Positions 1 to 9,193 of a DNA stretch of 64,000 nt are shown piece after piece. A model generated the notes under the pieces. It was not told the origin of the DNA, searched no databases, and saw only the letters and a program-made list of their open reading frames with translations. Both the position numbers and the translations under genes were made by a program. Source of the stretch: Bacillus sp. AFS088145 (GTDB lineage Bacteria; Bacillota; Bacilli; Bacillales; Bacillaceae_G); the NCBI RefSeq assembly GCF_002564465.1, contig NZ_NUUX01000039.1:101149-165148 (forward strand). The letters are read 5' to 3'. Within the stretch, counting starts at the first letter, position 1; the number at the start of each line of letters is the position of its first letter.

Positions 1-343
1 CGAATATACCAAAAGGAATACTTATATCTATCCAATCAGACTCTCCTTCAATTCTGATAATACTAATCAAACAAGGAAAAATATTGCCCTTTAAGTCTGC
101 AACTGTTCCATAAAATTGATCTACACTCCCATCTTTTTCAAAATTTATAGGTAGCGTAACAGTATGATTATGATTTTGGAAATCTTTTCTTTCTTTCCAC
201 ATCCCATTGAAGATATCGCATTTATACAATACAGCAAGAGCTTCATTCAATTTTTTATTAACGCCAGAAGGATTATATTCAATTGATAGTTCATAATATC
301 CTCCATACCATATTTCTTCATTATTGAAATCAATATTATTCAT
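1..343 (-). CDS. Hypothetical protein, C-terminus cut by window edge
   Basis: An open frame starts with ATG at 343 (GAGAG ribosome site a few bases upstream) and runs off the left end of the window after about 114 codons. It begins MNNIDFNNEEIWYGGYYELS and is rich in aromatic and acidic residues, with no signal peptide or membrane segment. I do not recognise the family. The composition resembles the small cytosolic immunity-like proteins that Bacillaceae carry in variable regions, but that is only an impression. Confidence 0.6.
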   Translation of the reverse strand, partial: MNNIDFNNEEIWYGGYYELSIEYNPSGVNKKLNEALAVLYKCDIFNGMWKERKDFQNHNHTVTLPINFEKDGSVDQFYGTVADLKGNIFPCLISIIRIEGESDWIDISIPFGIF

Positions 344-495
344 AGAATAGTCTCTCTTTGTTGAACTAGATTTAAGTTTTAGAAGTTAAAATAGATATAT
401 CCTTTATACTCTATCAATTCTTTATATTGCATAGTATACCTTCCAAAATCGAATATGCAGTTGTTCTAGTTTTGTTCAAAATACTCTGATTCTAA

Positions 496-528
496 AAATA
501 GAAACCACAATTTTTGCGGTTTCTATTT
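496..528 (-). terminator. Terminator of the SPFH gene
   Basis: Arms AAATAGAAACC (496-506) and GGTTTCTATTT (518-528) form an 11-bp stem. On the minus strand a T-rich run follows. The 5' arm overlaps the last codons and stop of the SPFH gene, so the stem starts almost at the stop codon. Confidence 0.75.
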
Positions 529-1362
529 ATTCATTGTACTTAAAACAGGTTGTGCACCTTTTTCGGAAATAATTGTTACAAGTAGACTAGTAACCATATC
601 GGCTTTTTGACTGTCTGTTGCAGTTAATAATCCTTTTTCTTCAAGCATCATCAAAGCATCTTCCACCATTCCAACAGCACCTTCTACTATTTCTCTTTTA
701 GCTTGAACAACAGCTTTCGCTTGTTGCCTTTGTAACATACTACTTGCTATTTCAGGAGCATAAGCAAGATGACTTAATCGAGCTTCTTGAACTTTTACTC
801 CACTTTTTTGAAGCCGTTCCTGTAACTCAATTTGTAATTCTTCAGCAATCTCTTCTGCATTCCCTCTTAAAGAATATTCTTCTTTATTTGTTGTGTCATA
901 AGCATATTTCGTTGCAATATGACGGATTGCTGTTTCACTTTGAATTATTACAAATTTTTGATAATCTGCAACATCAAACAATGCTTTTTCAACATCAACT
1001 ACACTGTAGACTACAACTGCAGCAATCTCGATTGGATTCCCGTCGATGTCATTTACTTTCAATACATCGCTATTGAAGTTAACAGCTTTTAGATTTACTT
1101 TTGATTTACTTGTAAATGGAATAGTGAAATAGAATCCATCTTCATAGATTGTCCCTAAATATTTCCCCATAAATACCATCGCAACTGCAACATTAGGTTG
1201 GTTAATTACAAATCCAGATGAAATCAAACAAACGAATATAAATGAAGCAATCATAAAAAATGCATGACCACTAGTTAAAGAAATACCACCACCAAGTAGT
1301 AATAATCCTATTATCAATGCCAACACGATGTAACCGTTAATTCGAAATGCTTCTTTCTTCAT
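523..1362 (-). CDS. SPFH/band-7 domain membrane protein
   Basis: 279-residue protein with two hydrophobic segments near the N-terminus (about residues 9-30 and 35-52). An SPFH (stomatin/prohibitin/flotillin) domain follows, with the typical start 'INQPNVAVAMVFMGKYLGT', then a helical charged segment of the 'EARLSHLAYAPEIASSMLQRQQA' type found at the end of SPFH domains. Family members form membrane-bound oligomers that scaffold proteins or protease complexes. I chose the ATG at 1362 because GAGGAG lies six bases before it; the upstream ATG at 1383 has no ribosome site. The small membrane protein at 1398-1685 lies 35 bp upstream on the same strand and is probably co-transcribed. The domain call is firm; the biological role is unknown. 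Confidence 0.85.
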   Translation of the reverse strand: MKKEAFRINGYIVLALIIGLLLLGGGISLTSGHAFFMIASFIFVCLISSGFVINQPNVAVAMVFMGKYLGTIYEDGFYFTIPFTSKSKVNLKAVNFNSDVLKVNDIDGNPIEIAAVVVYSVVDVEKALFDVADYQKFVIIQSETAIRHIATKYAYDTTNKEEYSLRGNAEEIAEELQIELQERLQKSGVKVQEARLSHLAYAPEIASSMLQRQQAKAVVQAKREIVEGAVGMVEDALMMLEEKGLLTATDSQKADMVTSLLVTIISEKGAQPVLSTMNK

Positions 1363-1397
1363 ATTTTTCTCCTCTTCATTCAACTTAGTTTGTTAAA

Positions 1398-1685
1398 TCA
1401 ATAATGTAAAATAAATTCTAAATTTGAAAGTAATCCTAGAATTATAAATCCAATTCCTAATGAAAACCATAGTGATTTTACTAACCAAACTGGCAGAAAT
1501 TTTAAAAAACCTCCAAGTATAAATGTAATTATAATCCCGATACAGCCTAAAAACTCATTTGCATATACAGTTATATCTGCAGCATTATATAAGTTTTCTT
1601 TATTTTTTTCATTTGTGATTATTCCTTGTAGTAATAAAAGACCACCTGTAATTATCAGACCTAATCGAAGTATCCAATTGATCAC
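1398..1685 (-). CDS. Small four-segment membrane protein
   Basis: 95-residue very hydrophobic protein starting at GTG (1685) behind AGGAGG. Hydrophobic stretches are visible at about residues 4-22, 45-62 and 70-92, separated by a short charged loop (NEKNKENLYN). It lies directly upstream of the SPFH gene in the same direction. I do not recognise a family; it may be a partner of the SPFH protein, which is inference from adjacency only. Confidence 0.65.
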   Translation of the reverse strand: MINWILRLGLIITGGLLLLQGIITNEKNKENLYNAADITVYANEFLGCIGIIITFILGGFLKFLPVWLVKSLWFSLGIGFIILGLLSNLEFILHY

Positions 1686-1917
1686 TCCACTAATCCTCCT
1701 GATAGTTTTTCTGCTCTTTTGTTTAATAATAGGCTAATTATACAGCTTAGATTGGCCTCTGTAACTTGGGGTATTTTTGTATATTTGATAGAATTTTTTG
1801 AAATTCTTTTTTCATCTAATTACCATTTACTTCATTAAAAAAAAGCCGTATAATAGTAGCTCGCGCTATACAACTAATTCATTGCTTTAGTTTCTTAAGA
1901 TTATAGTTTAGTTTTTT

Positions 1918-2340
1918 CTATTGTGAGAAAAGATATTTACCTTTGAATATTGGACTTAACTCACTCCATACATCAAATTTATTACCATCTAAATCATAAA
2001 AAACAAAGTTCCCTCCAGTGTGACCTCTGTTTTCAATTTCTCCAACTTTTATTTCTTTTTCAACAAAGTCTTTATGAATGGCTTTTAAAGCACTTAACCC
2101 ATTTACTTCAAAAGTTATAGAAAAATGTTCTTCACCGTAAATATTATAGAAATTAGAACTTTGGTTTTCTTTTGATTTAACAAGAAAGAAACTTTGGTTT
2201 GCAAAATTAAGAATTACTTTGTCTTCGTCTTTATAACTTAACTCTGCACCTAATTTATTTACATACCATTCGGAAGAAAGTTCTACATTAGTCACTGGTA
2301 TATAAGTAGTACCTACCCTTAATAATTTTTCATTCATCAT
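1918..2340 (-). CDS. VOC/glyoxalase-fold protein
   Basis: 140-residue protein of the vicinal-oxygen-chelate (glyoxalase/bleomycin resistance) superfamily. It opens with 'YIPVTNVELSSEWYVNKLGAEL', the usual first beta strand and helix, and ends with 'GNFVFYDLDGNKFDVWSEL', where the family's metal-ligand strand lies. Only one VOC module pair is present, so a homodimer is expected. Start ATG at 2340 has AAAGGAG seven bases upstream. Substrate cannot be told; members include dioxygenases, lyases and antibiotic-binding proteins. Confidence 0.8.
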   Translation of the reverse strand: MMNEKLLRVGTTYIPVTNVELSSEWYVNKLGAELSYKDEDKVILNFANQSFFLVKSKENQSSNFYNIYGEEHFSITFEVNGLSALKAIHKDFVEKEIKVGEIENRGHTGGNFVFYDLDGNKFDVWSELSPIFKGKYLFSQ

Positions 2341-2417
2341 ATTTAACTCCTTTTATCAGATTAATAAGTCTATTCTCCTCCTATGTATCTATGTCCTTCA
2401 ATAAATAATTACCTTGC

Positions 2418-2448
2418 TTATTCAACTAATCTACCCATTTTGTTCAGT
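2418..2448. repeat. Dispersed intergenic motif, copy 1
   Basis: TTATTCAACTAATCTACCCA followed by TTTTGTTCAG. It matches, with substitutions, copies near 31993, 32913 and 50276. The shared core reads CAACtAAtCTGCCATTTTGTTgAA, an imperfect inverted repeat (CAAC...GTTG). Confidence 0.45.
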
Positions 2449-2497
2449 AGAAAGACCAACAAAATCGTCGATCACGTTGTTCAACTAAAGCATGCTG

Positions 2498-2938
2498 TTA
2501 TTCAACATATAACCAATCAAAATCATCGTGAAGTATAAATTCTTGTTCTTCTAAACTTAAATAATAATTAGTGCAGACAATATCTATTTCTTTATAATCT
2601 TCACCATAATCAATACCTAAATAGAAATGTTTTATATCTTTATTTTCTTTCACTTTAACAGGGATCTGGCCGATTACTTTTGAGTTATCTATTACAGCTG
2701 AACGGTAAAATTCACTCCTTTCATCCCATTTAAAACCATATGGAATAGTAGCATAAATAACACTTTCAAATTTTAGAGTCCCTCTCTTAACAAGATAAGT
2801 AAACCCATTATCTCTATCCATCCGAGATATGGGCTTTAAAATTTGAAAACAAATGCTTTTTTCACGATGGTTAATAAATAATCCTTCAATCACCGTATCA
2901 TATAATTCAAGTTCGTCATTTTCTTTATATTCTTGCAT
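2498..2938 (-). CDS. Hypothetical protein, 146 aa
   Basis: Acidic cytosolic protein (begins MQEYKENDELELYDTVIEGL) with alternating beta-strand-like segments and no signal or membrane segment. No family recognised. The size, acidity and C-terminal 'LSLEEQEFILHDDFDWL' resemble orphan immunity proteins, but there is no toxin gene beside it. The ribosome site before the ATG is weak, so the exact start is uncertain. Confidence 0.6.
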   Translation of the reverse strand: MQEYKENDELELYDTVIEGLFINHREKSICFQILKPISRMDRDNGFTYLVKRGTLKFESVIYATIPYGFKWDERSEFYRSAVIDNSKVIGQIPVKVKENKDIKHFYLGIDYGEDYKEIDIVCTNYYLSLEEQEFILHDDFDWLYVE

Positions 2939-3170
2939 CTATTACATGACCATTTCTACTTTTTTACTTCTATTTCGCTATGGTATTTCAGTATTCCTTC
3001 TTCAACTATTCTGGCATTAAGTAAAACATGCTCTACCTCATCAAAAAAGTAACCAAACCCTATTAACTAATTTTTCTATTTTTATTTCGATCTTACATAG
3101 TCTTTTTTTACTATTGATGAGATAATAGATTTTGTCGAATTATATTAAGGGTAAATGGGGAGAAATTTTT

Positions 3171-4394
3171 ATGTGGAAAAACCGAAACGTTTGGATCGTT
3201 TTGTTCGGTGAATTTGGAGCTGGTATAGGTCTTTGGTTCGGAATTATTGGAAACTTGGAATTTATGCAAAAACATGTACCTTCTGATTTCTTTAAATCGT
3301 TAATTCTTTTTTTCGGTTTATTAGCAGGAGTTTTTGTTGGTCCGTTGGCTGGACGGTTAATTGATCAATATTCAAAGAAAAGGATTTTACTAATTAGTGG
3401 TTTAGGTCGAACTTTAAGTGTGATTCTTATGTTTTTTGCTATTCAATACGAAAGTATTATTTTCATGGTCTTATTTTTAATTATACTGCAAATTTCTGCT
3501 GCATTTTACTTCCCAGCGCTTCAAGCTGTTATACCAATGATTGTAAAAAACGAACAGTTATTAACTTTAAATGGGATTCATATGAATATTTCTACAATAT
3601 CAAGAATTGCCGGAACTTCAATTGGTGGTATTTTAGTTGTATCAACAAGTCTCACAAATGTATACGGAATGAGTATGCTGGCATATGCATTTTTGTTTCT
3701 AATGACGTTCTTTTTACGAATTGAAGAACCTACGAATAAACCAATAAGTGTAGAAAAAACAAAAAAATCTAAAGCTGATAAAGGATTTGCTGAAATATTT
3801 GCTCTTATAAGAAAAAGTCCAACAATTCTAAATTTATTTATCTTAAACCTGATTCCGGTACTGTTTCTTGGCGGATTTAATTTAATGGTAATCGAAATAA
3901 GTGATATACAACATGATCCTTCAGTTAAAGGCCTTATTTATACAAGTGAAGGTATCTCATTCATGATCGGAGCATTTGTCATTAAACGATTAACAAAAAA
4001 GTATACGAATAAGCAATTATTATACTTTTCAACTTTTTTAGTAGCTTTTGCTCAGCTATCACTTTACTTTGCAGATCACCATTGGATGACACTTGCCTCA
4101 TTTGCAATTTTCGGATTTTCAGTTGGTTGCTTCTTTCCTGTTTGTTCAACTGTTTTCCAAACTTCAATTGACAAATCATATCATGGTCGACTTTTCTCAT
4201 TTAGAAGTATGTATGACAGGGTTACATTCCAGATCGTCCTTTTAAGTACAGGACTATTTTTAGATACAATTGGTTTACAATATATGGTTTTAATTTTCGG
4301 AACGGTTTCTCTCTTAATTCTTGCTAGATTGTTGTATAATGACAAAAAATCTAAAGCAGAGTTAGTGAACGAAAATCAAAACTTATCAATGTAA
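3171..4394 (+). CDS. MFS transporter, 12-TM exporter type
   Basis: 407-residue major facilitator with about twelve hydrophobic segments and the MFS signature loop between helices 2 and 3 ('GPLAGRLIDQYSKKRILLISG'). The overall form resembles the EntS/DHA3 group of exporters (siderophores, macrolides), but substrate cannot be read from sequence. The ATG at 3171 is preferred because GGGGAG lies eight bases upstream; an in-frame TTG at 3132 has no such site. It is a plus-strand gene flanked by minus-strand genes, with its own terminator at 4398-4450. Confidence 0.85.
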   Translation: MWKNRNVWIVLFGEFGAGIGLWFGIIGNLEFMQKHVPSDFFKSLILFFGLLAGVFVGPLAGRLIDQYSKKRILLISGLGRTLSVILMFFAIQYESIIFMVLFLIILQISAAFYFPALQAVIPMIVKNEQLLTLNGIHMNISTISRIAGTSIGGILVVSTSLTNVYGMSMLAYAFLFLMTFFLRIEEPTNKPISVEKTKKSKADKGFAEIFALIRKSPTILNLFILNLIPVLFLGGFNLMVIEISDIQHDPSVKGLIYTSEGISFMIGAFVIKRLTKKYTNKQLLYFSTFLVAFAQLSLYFADHHWMTLASFAIFGFSVGCFFPVCSTVFQTSIDKSYHGRLFSFRSMYDRVTFQIVLLSTGLFLDTIGLQYMVLIFGTVSLLILARLLYNDKKSKAELVNENQNLSM

Positions 4395-4397
4395 TTT

Positions 4398-4450
4398 AAG
4401 AGGCTGTCTCAGAAGTCAGGTTAACTGACATAGAGGCGCCTCTTTGATTT
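4398..4450 (+). terminator. Terminator after MFS gene
   Basis: Outer arms AAGAGGC (4398-4404) and GCCTCTT (4438-4444) enclose an inner GTCAGGTTAACTGAC hairpin. A TTTGATTTT run follows. Confidence 0.65.
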
Positions 4451-4591
4451 TCAGATTTTATTTGCAGTCCACTGTTTTTTCATCATTTATTTGCACAGAA
4501 AGAATACATAATTTCAGATTACACTTTGTCCACATAAAATAAGGGGTCCCATACTTATTACAATTTTGGAACACCCTGATCTTATTAAAAT

Positions 4592-4891
4592 TCAATATCC
4601 ATATGCCGCTAAAAATTCATTCAAACTAGAATACAGTGTAACGACTTCCCATTTTCGTTCAAATTCATAGGTAGTACATACTTCCCCTGATTCCTCATTG
4701 ATAAAAATAACATCATCCGTTTCGTCATCGAAGCCAATTATTAACCAGTTTTCTGGCCATTGTATTTTTTTACTTAAGTCCTTTTTAGCCTCATTTAAAT
4801 CTTCTTCTTTTATAAAATAGATCGTCATATTTTCATTTGAGACTTCATCTATACCGATTCCTTTAATTCTTGAAAACCATTCGTTTTGCAT
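4592..4891 (-). CDS. Short SMI1/KNR4 (SUKH)-like protein
   Basis: 99-residue protein. The C-terminal half has the SUKH pattern: 'WLIIGFDDETDDVIFINEESGEVCTTY', then an aromatic segment and a final 'SSLNEFLAAYGY', as in immunity proteins of polymorphic toxin systems. It is shorter than usual SUKH domains (about 130-150 residues) because the N-terminal helical part is reduced. The ATG at 4891 has a GGGG-type ribosome site; an upstream in-frame ATG at 4939 does not. No toxin gene is adjacent. An orphan immunity or housekeeping role is possible. Confidence 0.55.
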   Translation of the reverse strand: MQNEWFSRIKGIGIDEVSNENMTIYFIKEEDLNEAKKDLSKKIQWPENWLIIGFDDETDDVIFINEESGEVCTTYEFERKWEVVTLYSSLNEFLAAYGY

Positions 4892-4951
4892 TTTATTCCC
4901 CACTTCCAATAAGAAAGCCTGTATCAACCAAGTGATCACAGGCTAACTTTT

Positions 4952-5053
4952 TTACTTTTGTGCTTTTTTTGATTCAGATAAATTAGATTTATCTTCGTAG
5001 TTTGGTTGTTTTTGACCGGCGTTATTTTTTCTTCCACCATTTCCACGTCCCAT
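4952..5053 (-). CDS. Small basic 33-aa protein, spore-protein-like
   Basis: Very short gene with a strong ribosome site (GGAGGCGAAAGAA then ATG at 5053). The product starts MGRGNGGRKNNAGQKQPNYE and is hydrophilic, glycine/asparagine/lysine rich and without hydrophobic residues. This composition resembles the minor small acid-soluble spore proteins of Bacillaceae, but I do not recognise a specific member. The excellent ribosome site and tidy stop make it likely to be a real gene. Confidence 0.55.
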   Translation of the reverse strand: MGRGNGGRKNNAGQKQPNYEDKSNLSESKKAQK

Positions 5054-5119
5054 TTCTTTCGCCTCCTTAAATTGTCATAAAAATATTTTATACAATTAAG
5101 GTAAGACTATCCCACTAAA

Positions 5120-5380
5120 TTACAGGAAGAAAAAATAGATTACAAATTGGATAAATAGGATGATCCAATAGCCAAAAACAAATTTTGGATGTTTTGTTTT
5201 ATGCTTAAAATAATACATTCCTAAAATAGAACCAATCGAACCTCCGATAATTGCAAATAAAAATAAGATGCGTTCAGGAATTCTCCATGCTTTTCTTTTC
5301 GCCCTAGACTTATCAATTCCCATAATTGCAAATGAAACAATGTTTACGATTACTAAATAAAACATAAAATACCCTACCAT
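5120..5380 (-). CDS. DUF1294 membrane protein (YsdA-like)
   Basis: 86-residue membrane protein with a short N-terminal helix, then 'GIDKSRAKRKAWRIPERILF', a glycine-rich helix 'IIGGSIGSILGMYYFKHKTKHPKF' and a terminal helix. This order (DK-x-A, RIPE, GGS-x-G, HKT-x-H) is the DUF1294 signature. Biochemical role unknown; the family is widespread in Firmicutes. Start ATG at 5380 has GAGGG upstream. Confidence 0.85.
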   Translation of the reverse strand: MVGYFMFYLVIVNIVSFAIMGIDKSRAKRKAWRIPERILFLFAIIGGSIGSILGMYYFKHKTKHPKFVFGYWIILFIQFVIYFFFL

Positions 5381-5402
5381 TTGGATCCCTCATAAGACTC
5401 GT

Positions 5403-5879
5403 TTATTTTGAAATTTTTGCTATTTTGCTTCGAGTTGTTTGTATTAAATCTTTTGCATTCAATTGAAGTTGTATACCTATTTTTCCACCGCTAACAATAA
5501 TCTCTTCTATATCATCAACAGATTCTTCAATAAAAGTAGGGTATTGCTTTTTCATTCCAATTGGTGAACAACCACCTCGAACATATCCTGTACTTGCTAA
5601 AAGGTCTTTCACTGGTAATAATTCTACTTTCTTTTCGCCAGCTGCTTTTGCGGCTAATTTTAAATCTAATTCTTTTTCGACTGGTATGACAAATACATAA
5701 ATCGCCTTGGTTTGACTGATTGATACAAGTGTTTTATAAACTAATTCAGGATCTTTATTTATTTTACTTGCAACAGAAACCCCATCAATCTTTCCATCAT
5801 TCGAGTCATAGTTTAAGGTTGTATAGCTAACTTTTTTTGAATCTAACATTCTCATTGCATTCGTTTTACTTACAGCCAT
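5403..5879 (-). CDS. ybaK: Cys-tRNA(Pro)/Cys-tRNA(Cys) deacylase YbaK
   Basis: 158-residue cytosolic editing enzyme that removes cysteine wrongly loaded on tRNA(Pro). The YbaK/ProRS-INS fold is recognisable from 'VASKINKDPELVYKTLV', 'FVIPVEKELDLKLAAKAAGEKKVELLP' and the 'GYVRGGCSPIGMKKQYPTFIE' segment typical of the YbaK subgroup. The ATG at 5879 directly follows AAAGGAG, so an upstream ATG at 5906 was not used. It may be co-transcribed with the RarD gene just upstream (start of ybaK 36 bp after its stop). Confidence 0.88.
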   Translation of the reverse strand: MAVSKTNAMRMLDSKKVSYTTLNYDSNDGKIDGVSVASKINKDPELVYKTLVSISQTKAIYVFVIPVEKELDLKLAAKAAGEKKVELLPVKDLLASTGYVRGGCSPIGMKKQYPTFIEESVDDIEEIIVSGGKIGIQLQLNAKDLIQTTRSKIAKISK

Positions 5880-5915
5880 TTTTACTCCTTTCAATGCTAC
5901 AAACATAAGATATTT

Positions 5916-6851
5916 TTAGGCAGAAATTGATTGCTTTTTATTACTATTTTTAAGTTTTTGTTCAATGGATTTCATAAAAGGTGTAGTTGAGACCGCAAAT
6001 ACGATACAAGCTACCCAAATAAATGAAAATGAGATAAAGTCTTTCTTCGAGAAACTTTCATCGTATAATAAAATCCCTATTAATAAACTTATTGTTGGTG
6101 AAATAAATTGTAAAAATCCAACATAAGTATACGGAATTAATTGTGCTGCTTTACCGAAAAATAATAAAGGAATAATTGTTACTAAACCAGCACCTACTAT
6201 TAATAATTGCTCAATTGGTGCACTTTGTACTAGTCCTGCTTGGCCTTTATAAGCTAGGAAACCAAAGTAAAGTAAAGCTACTGGAAAAATTAATAATGTC
6301 TCTATTGTCAGGCTTAAGAAAGAATCGATATTTAAAATCTTTTTCAGTAATCCATAAAAAGCAAATGTTAAAGATAATAGTATCGCTACGATTGGTAATG
6401 TACCTGACATGATTGTTAAATATCCTACACCTATTGAAGCTAAACAAACTGAAACGATTTGCCAAATTGACAGTGACTCTTTCAATACGATTACACCAAG
6501 TATAATACTAACTAATGGATTAATATAATAGCCTAAACTTGCATCAAGTATATGATTTGAATTGACCGCCCATATATATATTAGCCAATTGGTACTAATT
6601 AATAGTGAAATAGCAATCATTGATACTAATACTTTTTTATTACTTACAACTTGCTTCCAAGTAATTTTAAATTGCTTTAATTTTTTAGTAAGAAGAATGA
6701 AAAGTATTAATGTAACAAAAGACCATATAATACGATGTGTTAATATTTCAAAAGGTGAAATATCTTTAATTAGTTTCCAATAAATTGGTAAGACACCCCA
6801 TACCACATATGCAAGTACACCGTACAAAATCCCTTTAAGTGTGTTGTTCAT
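5916..6851 (-). CDS. rarD: EamA-family transporter RarD
   Basis: 311-residue drug/metabolite-superfamily permease with about ten hydrophobic helices. The N-terminal 'GILYGVLAYVVWGVLPIYWKLI', 'EILTHRIIWSF' and 'NWLIYIWAVNSNHILDASLGYYINPL' segments are the RarD signature. RarD proteins are inner-membrane permeases of uncertain substrate. Start ATG has GGGAGAG upstream. It lies between ybaK (downstream, same strand) and the DHA2 exporter (25 bp upstream). Confidence 0.87.
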   Translation of the reverse strand: MNNTLKGILYGVLAYVVWGVLPIYWKLIKDISPFEILTHRIIWSFVTLILFILLTKKLKQFKITWKQVVSNKKVLVSMIAISLLISTNWLIYIWAVNSNHILDASLGYYINPLVSIILGVIVLKESLSIWQIVSVCLASIGVGYLTIMSGTLPIVAILLSLTFAFYGLLKKILNIDSFLSLTIETLLIFPVALLYFGFLAYKGQAGLVQSAPIEQLLIVGAGLVTIIPLLFFGKAAQLIPYTYVGFLQFISPTISLLIGILLYDESFSKKDFISFSFIWVACIVFAVSTTPFMKSIEQKLKNSNKKQSISA

Positions 6852-6876
6852 TCTCTCCCAGCTTTCTTTTTCTATA

Positions 6877-8316
6877 TTAGTGTGCTATTTCAACCTTTTT
6901 TTCTTCAGATTGTTCAGACGGTAAAAATAAAACGAAAATAAATGTAATAATACTAAATACCGCCATAAATAAAGTGATGATTTCAAAACCAGCAGTTACA
7001 GCTTTTACTGTTGATAAATGATTGATTTGATTATGAGTATTTAGTACTAATTTTTGACCATTCAATACTTCGGAAGCCTTAATCGTAAAAATAGTTCCTA
7101 ACACAGCAACCGTAATTGTTTGCGAAAAAGTATTTAAAAAGGAATTTGCGGCAATTGCAATGCCCCGCTGGTTCATTCCTACAGCTGATGAAATTAGGAT
7201 CATATAAATTGGAAAAGATAATCCAAAGCCAAGACCTAAAAATGCATTAAATGGATAAATTAATATTTTTGAATCATGGAAAAAGTTCATTCCAAAGGCA
7301 CCTATAATACATAAGAAAGTGCCTAATAGGATAATATTTCTTGCTTTCATTTTCTTAATGAATCGACCAGATAAAAAAGAACCTAATGTCCAAGCGAATG
7401 AAAGTGGAATTAACATTAAACCTGACTGTGTCGCACTTAATCCGAACACACTTTGATTATAAACTGGTAAATATACCTCGATCGAGATTAGAAGTGCATG
7501 TGCAATAAACATTGCTGCATATGTTACGACTAAATGACGGATTTTAAATAAAGAAAGTGGTAATAATGGTTCCTTTGCTCTTGTTTCAACAAAAAGAAAT
7601 AACCCAAATAAAATGATTGCAAACGCAAAAAGGAATAATAAATTTGGAGAAGTCCAGTTATGTTGCTCTCCTCCTACAACTAAAGCATATAAAGCAGATA
7701 AAGTACTTAATATAAAAAGAATGGAGCCTAAATAATCAATTGAAATTGTATTTTTACGGTCAATTTTTTGATGATAATATTTCCAAAATAGAATAATGGA
7801 AATGATTCCGAATGGAAAATTAATAAAAAAGATATAACGCCAAGAAATGAAGTCTACAAAAAATCCTCCAACTAATGGACCGATTACACTTGAAACTGCC
7901 CATACTGCACTAATATACCCTTGCACTTTAGCCCTTTCTTGGTATGGATACAGATCACTTATTACCGTCATCGTTAAAGGTAATGCAGCTCCAGCACCTA
8001 GCCCTTGAATTGTACGAAATAATATTAATTGACCCATATTTTGTGAAAAACCACATAAAACTGAACCTAAAATAAATAAAATGATACCAAACATTAATAA
8101 GTTTTTGCGACCATATAAATCCGATAGCTTCCCATAAATCGGTGTCGTTACAGTCATTGCCAACATATAAGCTGCAAAAATCCAACTCATCAACTTAACA
8201 CCTGATAATTCTGTAGTGATGGTAGGTGTGGCAGTTGTAATAATCGTCCCTTCAATCGCAGACAATGTAACAGCTACCAACAACCCGATGGTCACTAGCC
8301 TTCGATTTGTTTCCAT
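6877..8316 (-). CDS. MFS multidrug exporter, DHA2 (EmrB/QacA) family
   Basis: 479-residue proton-driven exporter with about fourteen hydrophobic segments. 'TIITTATPTITTELSG' in helix 1, 'YGKLSDLYGRKNLLMFG' (motif A) and 'GAGAALPLTMTVISDLYP' with 'WAVSSVIGPLVGGFFVDFISWRYIFFINFPFGI' (motif C region) are diagnostic of DHA2 drug antiporters. Drug range cannot be read. Start ATG at 8316 follows GGAGG. No regulator is adjacent. Confidence 0.88.
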   Translation of the reverse strand: METNRRLVTIGLLVAVTLSAIEGTIITTATPTITTELSGVKLMSWIFAAYMLAMTVTTPIYGKLSDLYGRKNLLMFGIILFILGSVLCGFSQNMGQLILFRTIQGLGAGAALPLTMTVISDLYPYQERAKVQGYISAVWAVSSVIGPLVGGFFVDFISWRYIFFINFPFGIISIILFWKYYHQKIDRKNTISIDYLGSILFILSTLSALYALVVGGEQHNWTSPNLLFLFAFAIILFGLFLFVETRAKEPLLPLSLFKIRHLVVTYAAMFIAHALLISIEVYLPVYNQSVFGLSATQSGLMLIPLSFAWTLGSFLSGRFIKKMKARNIILLGTFLCIIGAFGMNFFHDSKILIYPFNAFLGLGFGLSFPIYMILISSAVGMNQRGIAIAANSFLNTFSQTITVAVLGTIFTIKASEVLNGQKLVLNTHNQINHLSTVKAVTAGFEIITLFMAVFSIITFIFVLFLPSEQSEEKKVEIAH

Positions 8317-8394
8317 AGTATACCTCCATTCGAGAGCAGATATATGGATTGAATTTTTTAGGATAGATAAATATTCCTATGCTCCCTTAAAAAT

Positions 8395-8421
8395 AATAGA
8401 AGCTCTTATGGAGCTTCTATT
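8395..8421 (-). terminator. Terminator of msrA
   Basis: 11-bp perfect stem AATAGAAGCTC/GAGCTTCTATT with a 5-base loop. On the minus strand it is followed by ATTTTTAA. Confidence 0.8.
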
Positions 8422-8431
8422 GTTTCCCTGC

Positions 8432-8953
8432 CTACTTTTTCCAATTTGATTCAATAAATTCGTCTCTTCCAGACATCGCTCTATCTTCTTTATAGTGTTT
8501 TGGATTTTTTTTATGATAGTCTTGGTGATACTCTTCAGCCTCATAAAAAGTAGTTGCCTGTAATATTTCAGTTACGATCGGTTTCTTAAAAATATTACTT
8601 TCAATTAATTTTTCTTTTGATTCCATTGCTTCCTTAAGCTGTGAATCATTATGAACAAAGATTGCAGCTCGGTATTGTGAACCTCTATCTTGGAATTGAC
8701 CGTCTGGATCCGTTGGGTCAATTTGTGGCCAAAATAACTCTAATAGTCTTTTGTATGAGAATAATTCATCGTCAAATGTAATTTGAACTACTTCATAATG
8801 ACCAGTAGTCCCCTTTTTAACCTCTTCATACGTAGGGTTTTCTAATTCCCCACCCATATAACCTGAAACAATACCATGTATACCAGGTAAATCCTCAAAT
8901 GGTGTTACCATACACCAAAAACAACCACCTGCAAATGTAGCTTTTTGAATCAT
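8432..8953 (-). CDS. msrA: Peptide methionine sulfoxide reductase A
   Basis: 173-residue MsrA that reduces methionine-S-sulfoxide in proteins, using thioredoxin. The catalytic motif 'FAGGCFWCMV' is at residues 7-16; the tail has 'QIDPTDPDGQFQDRGSQYRAAIF' and 'EILQATTFYEAEEYHQDYHKKNP', all strongly Bacillus-like. No MsrB domain is fused and no msrB follows. The ATG at 8953 is preceded by TTAGGAGG; an upstream TTG-type start would bury that site. Its own terminator follows. Confidence 0.93.
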   Translation of the reverse strand: MIQKATFAGGCFWCMVTPFEDLPGIHGIVSGYMGGELENPTYEEVKKGTTGHYEVVQITFDDELFSYKRLLELFWPQIDPTDPDGQFQDRGSQYRAAIFVHNDSQLKEAMESKEKLIESNIFKKPIVTEILQATTFYEAEEYHQDYHKKNPKHYKEDRAMSGRDEFIESNWKK

Positions 8954-9137
8954 TTTAAATCCTCCTAACATTACCTAGTTTACATAATACTATTATGTGA
9001 AACCCATCTATTTCTTTAATCTTATCTTATCTCTTTTAAAAGAATTTTTAAATATTTTAGCTCATAATTTTCCAATTTTTTATAAAATGAATTCCGTTAA
9101 TCTGATTGGACATTTACTAAACTGAAAAGACGATAAA

Positions 9138-9182
9138 AAACAGACAGTAATTGTCTATTTGAGTGACAATACTGTCTGTTTT
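9138..9182 (-). terminator. Terminator of the efe operon
   Basis: Long stem AAACAGACAGTAATTGTC / GACAATACTGTCTGTTT with one bulged base, followed on the minus strand by a T6 run. It lies 11 bp past the efeU stop. Confidence 0.85.
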
Positions 9183-9193
9183 CTTATACTGTT

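Noticed and set aside
4398..4450. Insertion-sequence end (GAGGCTGTCTCAGAAGTC-like)
   Set aside because: Resembles some IS end regions, but it folds as a terminator and no transposase is nearby.
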